Source: M3007 sp033764075 (GTDB taxonomy: Bacteria > Bacteroidota > Bacteroidia > Chitinophagales > Saprospiraceae). From it: a stretch of DNA of 64,000 nt. The translations under genes were made by a program, and so were the position numbers. Location of the stretch: contig JANRJH010000023.1 in NCBI GenBank assembly GCA_033764075.1, positions 1 through 64,000 of the forward strand. Direction: 5' to 3'. Numbering within the stretch: the first letter of the stretch is position 1; every line of letters starts with the position of its first letter. Positions 57,470-64,000 of the stretch are shown here, piece by piece. The notes under the pieces are model-generated. The model saw only the letters and a program-made list of their open reading frames with translations, had not been told where the DNA came from and searched no databases.

Positions 57470-60435
57470 AAACCGACATCTCCGAAAAGGGCCTGGAGAA
57501 CATCATCGTCACGGCCATGACCGGCAGCCCCTGGCCGGAAATTCCTGTGGCCGGTGTAGAGGACACGGCAGCGGCGGTATATGGCGGCACCGGCTGGCGG
57601 CACGGTTTGGCCAGGGACTACGACCGGGATTTCTGTATTGACCTGACACATCTGCGCGCCTTTTTATACGCTACCCAGCCCAAAACAGCCGAGGCGCTGG
57701 AGTTGGATCACGATTCGCCCGTCCGCCGGCAGTTTTTGTCGCGCCTCTTCAACGAGGTGGGTAAACGCGGTATCATCGACGTACTGCGGCACGGCGTGCG
57801 CCATGGTCCGCATGAGATAACCCTCTTTTACGGTACGCCCAGCGCCGGCAACGAAAAGGCTGCCACCCTGCACGCGCTCAACCGCTTCAGCGTTACCCGG
57901 CAGCTTCGCTACAGCCGCGACGAAACCCGGCGCGCGCTCGACCTGGGACTGTTTATCAACGGGCTGCCGGTAGCCACCTTCGAGCTGAAAAACAGCCTGA
58001 CCAAACAAACCGTAGCCGACGCCGTAGAACAGTACCGCCGCGACCGCGATCCGCGGGAGCCGCTTTTCCAGTTCGGCCGCTGCGTGTTGCACCTTGCCGT
58101 GGATGATACCGAAGTGCGCATGTGCACCGAACTCAACGGCGCAGCCTCCTGGTTTTTGCCGCTCAACCAGGGCTGGAACGACGGCGCCGGCAATCCGCCC
58201 AATCCCGGCGGCCTCAAAACCGACTACCTCTGGAAACGCCTGCTCACCCCGGCCGGCCTCACCGACCTGCTCGAAAACTACGCCCAGGTAGTGGAGGAAG
58301 AAAACCCCAAAACCGGCAAGAAAAAACGCCGACAGATTTTTCCGCGCTACCACCAGATAGATGTTGTTCGCCTGCTGTTGAAACGGGTGCAGGAAGACGG
58401 CGTCGGCAAGCGCTACCTGATCCAACACTCGGCCGGCTCGGGTAAGTCGAACTCCATCGCCTGGCTGGCACACCAACTCATAGCCGCCGAAAGAGAGGAC
58501 GCGCGGCTGTTTGATTCCGTGATCGTCATTACCGACCGCCGTATTCTCGACAAGCAGATTCGCGACACCATCCGACAGTTCGCCCAGGTAGGCGCCACCG
58601 TCGGCCACGCCGAAGCCTCGGGCGATTTGCGGCGCTTCATCGAAAGCGGTAAAAAAATCATCATTTCGACGGTGCAGAAATTTCCGGTGATACTGGATGA
58701 TATCGGCGACCGGCACCGGAGCAATCGTTTTGCCATCATCATAGACGAGGCGCATTCCAGTCAGGGCGGCAAACGTTCCGCTGCCGTGAGCGAGGCCCTC
58801 GCCGACCCGGAAGATACCGTCAATGATGTGCTGGAGCAGCGCATGCAGGCGCGCAAAATGCTGACCAACGCCAGTTATTTTGCCTTCACCGCCACGCCCA
58901 AAAACAAAACCCTGGAAATCTTTGGCACACCTGAACCGGCGCCGGAAGGTAAAATCGCGCACCGGCCTGCACATAGTTACACCATGAAACAGGCGATCCA
59001 GGAAGGGTTTATCCTGGATGTGTTGAAAAGTTACACACCCGTATCGAGTTATTATAAGTTGATCAAAACGGTGGAGGCCGATCCGGAGTTCGACAAGAAG
59101 AAGTCAAAGAAGAAATTGCGCAAATACGTGGAAAGCCACGACCACGCCATTCGCCTCAAAGCCGAGATCATGGCCGATCATTTTCACGAGCAAGTGATCG
59201 CGCTGAACAAAATCGGCGGTCAGGCCAGGGCCATGGTCGTCACGAGCGGCATTGAACGCGCTATTCAGTATTATTTCGCGCTCAGGTCATACCTCGAAGA
59301 ACGGAAGAGCCCATACCAGGCCATTGTGGCCTTCTCCGGGGAATATGAATACGAGGGCAAAAAGGTGACCGAGGCAGCCATCAATGGTTTTCCATCCAAC
59401 GATATTGCCGATCGCTTTCAGGAGAACCCGTACCGTTTCCTCGTGGTGGCCGACAAATTCCTGACCGGGTACGACGAGCCTCTGCTCCATACCATGTACG
59501 TGGACAAACCCCTCGCCGGCGTGAAAGCCGTACAAACCTTGTCGCGCCTCAACAGGGCGCATCCGAAAAAACACGACGTATTCGTACTGGATTTCCTGAA
59601 CGATGCCGATACGATACGGGCCGCCTTCGAGCCCTACTACCGCACGACCATCTTGTCCGAAGAGAGCGATCCCAATCGCCTGCACGACCTGAAGGCCGAT
59701 CTCGACCGGTACCAGATTTATACGCCGGAACAGACCGACGACCTGGTGCAGCAATATCTCGCCGGTGTGGTGCGCGATCAGCTCGATCCCATCCTTGAAT
59801 CCTGCGTGGCGGCATATTTACAACTCGATGAAGACGGCCAGGTGGACTTCAAGGGCAAGGCCAAAGCTTTCGTGCGCAGCTACGATTTTTTGGGTTCTAT
59901 CCTCCGGTACAACAATGCCGGATGGGAAAAACTGTCTATTTTGCTCCATCTGCTTATCCCGAAACTGCCCGCCCCAAAAGAAGAGGACTTTTCGAAAGGC
60001 ATCCTCGAAGCGATTGACATGGACAGTTACCGGGCGGAGAAAAAAGCCGCCATGAGCATTATGCTGACCGACCGCGACGCAGAAATCGGCCCTGTGCCCG
60101 TGGAAGGCGGTGGTCACCGGCCGGAGCCGGAAATGGACCGCCTGTCCAATATCCTGAAAACTTTCAACGAACAGTTCGGCACACTTTTCAGCGACGGCGA
60201 TCGCATTGTGCAGCGCATCCGCGAGGATATAGCACCTAAAGTAGCGGCAGATGAGGCTTTTCAGAACGCGAAAAAGAACACCCCCGGAACGGCCAAAATC
60301 GAGCACGACAAAGCCCTGGCCCGCGTGATGCTGGACCTGCTGAAAGACGACACCGAAGTGTACAAGCAGTTTGTGCAAAACGAGTCGTTTAAACGGTTTG
60401 TGACGGATATGGTGTATGCTATCGCAAATGATTAG
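57466..60435 (+). CDS. hsdR: Type I restriction enzyme endonuclease/translocase subunit
   Basis: A 989-residue restriction subunit. The N-terminal nuclease domain contains D159 and the E-L-K of F-E-L-K-N-S (173-175), the PD-(D/E)XK pattern. The superfamily 2 motor has Walker A S-A-G-S-G-K-S near 322-328, D-E-A-H near 427 with S-S-Q-G-G, T-A-T-P-K near 480, and the later K-F-L-T-G-Y-D-E-P and L-N-R-A motifs. The C-terminal helical region binds the methyltransferase. It translocates DNA and cuts when unmodified targets are found. It is the last gene of the six-gene unit and appears intact. Confidence 0.93.
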   Translation: MKTDISEKGLENIIVTAMTGSPWPEIPVAGVEDTAAAVYGGTGWRHGLARDYDRDFCIDLTHLRAFLYATQPKTAEALELDHDSPVRRQFLSRLFNEVGKRGIIDVLRHGVRHGPHEITLFYGTPSAGNEKAATLHALNRFSVTRQLRYSRDETRRALDLGLFINGLPVATFELKNSLTKQTVADAVEQYRRDRDPREPLFQFGRCVLHLAVDDTEVRMCTELNGAASWFLPLNQGWNDGAGNPPNPGGLKTDYLWKRLLTPAGLTDLLENYAQVVEEENPKTGKKKRRQIFPRYHQIDVVRLLLKRVQEDGVGKRYLIQHSAGSGKSNSIAWLAHQLIAAEREDARLFDSVIVITDRRILDKQIRDTIRQFAQVGATVGHAEASGDLRRFIESGKKIIISTVQKFPVILDDIGDRHRSNRFAIIIDEAHSSQGGKRSAAVSEALADPEDTVNDVLEQRMQARKMLTNASYFAFTATPKNKTLEIFGTPEPAPEGKIAHRPAHSYTMKQAIQEGFILDVLKSYTPVSSYYKLIKTVEADPEFDKKKSKKKLRKYVESHDHAIRLKAEIMADHFHEQVIALNKIGGQARAMVVTSGIERAIQYYFALRSYLEERKSPYQAIVAFSGEYEYEGKKVTEAAINGFPSNDIADRFQENPYRFLVVADKFLTGYDEPLLHTMYVDKPLAGVKAVQTLSRLNRAHPKKHDVFVLDFLNDADTIRAAFEPYYRTTILSEESDPNRLHDLKADLDRYQIYTPEQTDDLVQQYLAGVVRDQLDPILESCVAAYLQLDEDGQVDFKGKAKAFVRSYDFLGSILRYNNAGWEKLSILLHLLIPKLPAPKEEDFSKGILEAIDMDSYRAEKKAAMSIMLTDRDAEIGPVPVEGGGHRPEPEMDRLSNILKTFNEQFGTLFSDGDRIVQRIREDIAPKVAADEAFQNAKKNTPGTAKIEHDKALARVMLDLLKDDTEVYKQFVQNESFKRFVTDMVYAIAND

Positions 60436-60444
60436 TATACTTCT

Positions 60445-60452
60445 TATATTTG
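60445..60452 (+). promoter_or_regulatory. Putative -7 element of the second CHAT gene
   Basis: TATATTTG matches TAnnTTTG, 26 bases before the ATG. The following leader (TCATCAAGTCCGAATGAACG) is similar to the one before the first CHAT gene, so the two modules may be co-regulated. Confidence 0.55.
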
Positions 60453-60477
60453 CTCATCAAGTCCGAATGAACGACAG

Positions 60478-62217
60478 ATGGATATACTCCTGCTCACCTT
60501 TGCTAATAGCGAAAGCGACCCTCTGCCCAAACTCCGGGAGGAGGATGATAAGACGCACGCTGTGCTCCGCGAACGGACACAACAGCAAGACTTCCGGTTG
60601 GAGCGGGAGCAATTTGCTACCCGGGAAAAGGTGATCAACCTGCTGAAAGCTCACAGACAGGATATTTGCCTGTTTTGGTACAGCGGTCACGCCGACTACC
60701 GGCTGCTTCAGATGGAAGACGGCCCGGCGAATGCCGACGGTATTGCCGCGCTGCTGGGTCAGTGCCCGAAACTGATACTGGTTGGTCTGAACGGCTGCTC
60801 CACCCTTGCACAGACCGACGCATTGCTGGCTGCGGGCGTACCGATGGTGATTGCTACCAGCGATCCGGTGGACGATGATGTGGCGACGAAATTCTCTATT
60901 GCTTTTTTTACGGAACTGGCCAAAAACCGGCGCTCGGTGCGCGAAGCCTTCGAGTCAGCTGTAAAGGAGGCTCAAGTGTATGGAAAAACAACGATAAAAG
61001 CCCAAGTGCGCTCGGCCGGCCGGGAACGCGAGCCTAGTGAAGATGGACGCTACTGGGAACTGGTGGTGGCAGATAAGCAGGAATCCCTGCTGGATAGCTG
61101 GCGGCTACCCGAGCGCAAGTCCGATGTGCCGGTCAATCAGCACCTGCGAAAGGCTTTGCGGCTGCTGTTCAATACTCAGCACGGCGACTATAACCGGGCC
61201 GATGCGCCCCTCGATACGCTGCTAAAAAGCCTCCCCTTTACCATTAGCGAACCGCTGCGCAACCTTCTGGCGCCCAACGACGGCACGCGCCAGGTTTTTT
61301 TCGACCGGCCCGGCCCGGAACGCCGGAGCATGCTTTTGTACGCCTACCGGGGCATCGGCAATTTCCTGACGTATGCCCTTTGGAGCAGGTTGTGGGCCCT
61401 GCGCGCGGCAGGTAAAGAACTGCAGAATCTGGAGCCGGTGTGGAATGATTTCCGGCAATGGCTCTGCTTGAATGATATCCGGGAGGATAAAAGGCGCTCG
61501 CTGTTTCCTGTTTTTCAGCGCCTTGCCTGGTATTACCACCAAAACGGCCTGGAACTCCCGCTGCCAGAGCTGCCGGAGGCGCTAAAGAAAATGACGGATC
61601 ACCGCTACCAGGAAGCATTTGACTACCTGGAGGCACGGCTGCAGGAGCCGGAGATCGGGCGCGAAGAAAACTGGGAGCGACTTTGCGAAGAAACCGAAAA
61701 GCGCCTTGCGCAAGTGCTCCATTGTTTCGGCTTTCTGTTCCGTTATACCCTGACGTCGATCAAAGCCATTGATGTGGAGTTTTATATGCACCTCTCTGCC
61801 CCCATCTTTGTACATAAAGTGGTACGTCTGCAGGCGCAAACCACCCCCTGGGATGAGCAGTTGGAAAAGTACGAATGCTACCTGAAAACGGCTTCCGTGT
61901 TATTGCGCCCTGTAGATAATTCCCGGAAAGAAGAACTTTACCTGTCGCCTTTCCTCATCGACGAAAATGCCTATTTGCGTACCGATAAGGCCAATCCATA
62001 TTTTTGTATGGCCTGGCACCCGGCGCAGCGCAGCTTCATCTTCCGGAATATTTCCAGACCAGAAGACGATATTCTGACGATTCAGGAGCCCGAGCCGGAA
62101 GACATCTTTTCCGAAACCGATGGAGAGGATACCGGGGATAACTTCTTCCCGCTGATTTACGGCCAGTTCAACGCCTTCTGCGAAACCGTGTTTGGCAAAA
62201 ACCTCGACGAACTATGA
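60478..62217 (+). CDS. CHAT-domain (caspase-like) protease, island copy 2
   Basis: A 579-residue paralogue of the protein at 45070-46836. The CHAT domain (about 1-170) has M-D-I-L-L-L-T-F-A-N-S, His71 in W-Y-S-G-H-A-D and Cys107 in L-N-G-C-S-T-L; A-D-G-I-A and G-V-P-x-V-I-A-T-S are shared with copy 1. The C-terminal part is again helical with shared landmarks (L-S-P-F-x-x-D-E-N, Y-F-x-A-W), but overall the two copies have diverged strongly. It is joined to its nSTAND gene by the same ATGA overlap. The protease would act in the cytosol on unknown targets when the NTPase is triggered. Confidence 0.82.
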   Translation: MDILLLTFANSESDPLPKLREEDDKTHAVLRERTQQQDFRLEREQFATREKVINLLKAHRQDICLFWYSGHADYRLLQMEDGPANADGIAALLGQCPKLILVGLNGCSTLAQTDALLAAGVPMVIATSDPVDDDVATKFSIAFFTELAKNRRSVREAFESAVKEAQVYGKTTIKAQVRSAGREREPSEDGRYWELVVADKQESLLDSWRLPERKSDVPVNQHLRKALRLLFNTQHGDYNRADAPLDTLLKSLPFTISEPLRNLLAPNDGTRQVFFDRPGPERRSMLLYAYRGIGNFLTYALWSRLWALRAAGKELQNLEPVWNDFRQWLCLNDIREDKRRSLFPVFQRLAWYYHQNGLELPLPELPEALKKMTDHRYQEAFDYLEARLQEPEIGREENWERLCEETEKRLAQVLHCFGFLFRYTLTSIKAIDVEFYMHLSAPIFVHKVVRLQAQTTPWDEQLEKYECYLKTASVLLRPVDNSRKEELYLSPFLIDENAYLRTDKANPYFCMAWHPAQRSFIFRNISRPEDDILTIQEPEPEDIFSETDGEDTGDNFFPLIYGQFNAFCETVFGKNLDEL

Positions 62218-64000
62218 GCCAGGTACGCAGCCCATTTAAGTTTTTGGCGCCTTTCGGGCCAGAAGACAGTCAGAATTTCTTCGGTCGCGACCGGGAGGTG
62301 CGGCAACTGTATCGCATGGTGCAGCGGACACCCTTGCTATTGCTATACGGATTGTCGGGCACCGGCAAAACCAGTCTGGTGCAATGCGGGCTGGCCACCC
62401 GCTTTAAAGGGCCCGACTGGCTGCCTGTATGGATACGGCGGGAACAAAATATCAATGAATCGCTGCAGCGCGAACTGGATGCCAAAAAACCGGAATCCCT
62501 TCCTGCCGACACGCCGACACCTGAAAAGATCCGCCGGCTGTACCGGTATTATCTGCGCCCGGTGTACCTGCTGTTTGATCAGTTTGAGGAATTGTTCATC
62601 CTGGGCGATGCGGCAGAACAAAAGGCGTTCATCGCGGAATTAAAAGCCATTCTGGATGCCGGCTTGTCTTGCACCATCGTCCTGATCGTGCGCGAAGAGT
62701 ACCTGGGCCGACTTTACCCCCTGGAAAAAGCCATCCCCAACTTCCATGACTTCCGCATGCGGGTGGAGCCGATGGATACGGTGCGTGTGACGGAGGTTAT
62801 CAACCGTTCGTTTTCCAATTTTAATATCAGTCTGGAAGCACCCGCAGAAGACCGTATCAATGAGATCATACAAAACATCCGGCTGAAAGACACGCCGGTA
62901 GAGTTGCCGCACCTGCAGGTATATCTCGACCGTCTTTACCGGGAAGATTACGCCCGTACCTATCCCGAGGGTATCGACGTGCCCGAGGGCGAGTGGCCCT
63001 CGCTGGAGTTTACAAAAGCAGAAATTCACAGTTTCGGCAGCATTGAGAATGTGCTGGATGGGTTTCTTCGGGAACAGCGCAGCCGTATTCAGGCGGATTT
63101 TGACCAAGAATTCCCAGACGAACCCGAACAGGAATATGCCACCGACCGGGTGCTACTGGCTTTTGTGTCAGCCGAAGGTACCAAACGCCCCATCAGCATT
63201 AGCCGGGCAGGCGGGCAGATACAAATTGACGAACGGCAGCGAAAATTGTTCCCGGCATTGTCCAACGCCGCGCTCAGTTGGTGCATCGTACAATTGGAAA
63301 AAGCGTACATCCTGCACAGCAGTGTCAGCGGAACCAGTATTGAGTTAACGCATGATACCCTGGCCACAGCGGTGGACGCGCAGCAAGATGCGGACCAAAG
63401 GCAAATGGCGAAAGCCCGGCACTGGATTGAAACGGGCTACAAGCAATATGAAGAAACCGGTGGCCGCTACTTTCTTGATCAAAGCCTCTTGTATCAGCTT
63501 GAGCCCTACCAATCGAAGTTGTCACTCCCGAAAGAATGGGCTGAGTTTATAGTGAAGAGCCATGCCGAAGTCAAACGCCGCGTAGATGCTGAAAATGAAC
63601 GAACCCGGCGCGAACTGCAACTGGCAGAGGAGAAATTGGCGGCCGAGCAAAAGGCGCGGGAAAACGAGCAACGCCTGGCGGAGGAAAAATTGGCCGCCGA
63701 GCAGCGGGCACGCCGCCGCCAACTGTTTTTTATCAGCGTAGTAAGCATAGTAGCGGCAGTGGCTATTTGGACGGCGTTCTATGCCAATACGAAAAAAAAG
63801 GAGGCCGAACAGGCGAAACTAGGCGCCCTTGCAGCTCAGAAAGCGGCCCAAGATAGTGCTGTTGTGGCACAGATTGAGCGGAAAAAAGCATTTATCGAAG
63901 CAGCCAATGCTAAAGCTGCGCTTGAACGACAAAAAGAAGCCGAGCGTAACGCAAAGAAACAACAAATGAGAACCTATTTAGCACAAGCCAATGATTTTAT
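62214..64000 (+). CDS. nSTAND NTPase with TM helix, island copy 2 (cut by the window end)
   Basis: An open frame from the ATG at 62214 to the window end (595 codons, no stop). It is a paralogue of 46833-49631: S-P-F-K-F-L at 6-11, F-F-G-R-D-R-E near 22, Walker A G-L-S-G-T-G-K-T at 46-53, Walker B P-V-Y-L-L-F-D-Q-F-E-E at 116-126, and L-T-H-D-T-L-A near the end of the helical domain. A charged coiled coil with duplicated L-A-E-E-K-L-A-A-E-Q leads to a membrane helix (about 502-522) and a second coiled coil. By analogy a C-terminal sensor domain should follow beyond 64000; whether it is also FGE-like is unknown. Confidence 0.8.
   Translation, partial: MSQVRSPFKFLAPFGPEDSQNFFGRDREVRQLYRMVQRTPLLLLYGLSGTGKTSLVQCGLATRFKGPDWLPVWIRREQNINESLQRELDAKKPESLPADTPTPEKIRRLYRYYLRPVYLLFDQFEELFILGDAAEQKAFIAELKAILDAGLSCTIVLIVREEYLGRLYPLEKAIPNFHDFRMRVEPMDTVRVTEVINRSFSNFNISLEAPAEDRINEIIQNIRLKDTPVELPHLQVYLDRLYREDYARTYPEGIDVPEGEWPSLEFTKAEIHSFGSIENVLDGFLREQRSRIQADFDQEFPDEPEQEYATDRVLLAFVSAEGTKRPISISRAGGQIQIDERQRKLFPALSNAALSWCIVQLEKAYILHSSVSGTSIELTHDTLATAVDAQQDADQRQMAKARHWIETGYKQYEETGGRYFLDQSLLYQLEPYQSKLSLPKEWAEFIVKSHAEVKRRVDAENERTRRELQLAEEKLAAEQKARENEQRLAEEKLAAEQRARRRQLFFISVVSIVAAVAIWTAFYANTKKKEAEQAKLGALAAQKAAQDSAVVAQIERKKAFIEAANAKAALERQKEAERNAKKQQMRTYLAQANDF

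Noticed and set aside
49940..60435. BREX or DISARM locus
   Set aside because: No pglZ, brxC, brxL or drm genes; hsdM, hsdS and hsdR are all present and intact.
45070..64000. A diversity-generating reverse transcriptase or template repeat within the island
   Set aside because: None of the genes present has reverse transcriptase motifs, and no second copy of the 49509-49628 frame with AAC-rich codons was found in the window.

Overview
The window looks like part of a chromosome from a Bacteroidota bacterium, most likely of the Saprospiria/Saprospiraceae type. The pointers are type IX secretion (T9SS) C-terminal sorting domains on secreted enzymes (158-1600, 42809-44734), a GLPGLI-family protein beside a TonB-receptor-like barrel, a CtlX-type citrulline hydrolase, a tryptophan 2,3-dioxygenase, a homodimeric pyruvate dehydrogenase E1, and many promoters of the Bacteroidota form TAnnTTTG. 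The DNA is fairly GC-rich and carries several families of dispersed palindromic or short tandem repeats. No rRNA, CRISPR array, insertion sequence or phage structural gene was seen.

Positions 1-44.7 kb are mostly ordinary chromosome. Core genes include aceE (E1), the pyruvate dehydrogenase E2 gene, serC, dnaN, an RmlA/GalU-like nucleotidyltransferase, OsmC and ATL-like proteins, SCO and cytochrome c lipoproteins, and a ferredoxin-iscX-kdsC-like-ubiA operon. There are large exported enzymes: a BNR/VPS10-like propeller, a propeller-amidohydrolase fusion, and M1 and M43 metallopeptidases. A separate accessory cluster (15.9-20.0 kb) holds an HTH regulator, a small secreted cysteine-containing protein, a GLPGLI protein and a TonB-receptor-like barrel. 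At 32.5-35.1 kb a tandem CbxX-type AAA+ protein carries two unrecognised beta-rich domains at its N-terminus. Heptanucleotide tandem repeats lie inside two housekeeping genes (E2 and ubiA).

At 44.9 kb a tRNA-Arg(CCU) gene marks the start of a defence/conflict island that runs to the end of the window. The island holds a CHAT protease gene overlapping an nSTAND NTPase-transmembrane-FGE/C-type-lectin fusion gene (45.1-49.6 kb). Next comes a compact six-gene type I restriction-modification operon, hsdM - DUF262/HNH - hsdS - AAA ATPase - DUF4276 - hsdR (49.9-60.4 kb). A second, paralogous CHAT-nSTAND pair follows (60.5 kb to the window end, where the second nSTAND gene is cut off).

The most interesting observation is the last ~40 codons of the first nSTAND fusion. 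They have the layout of a variable repeat of a diversity-generating retroelement (DGR): a GGSW...ARNCR...IGFR framework in which the deviating codons can almost all be derived from AAY codons by changing A only. If correct, the CHAT-nSTAND module would be an immune-type receptor with a hypervariable C-type-lectin-like sensor, controlling a caspase-like protease. No reverse transcriptase or template repeat is visible here, so the DGR would have to act in trans from elsewhere in the genome.
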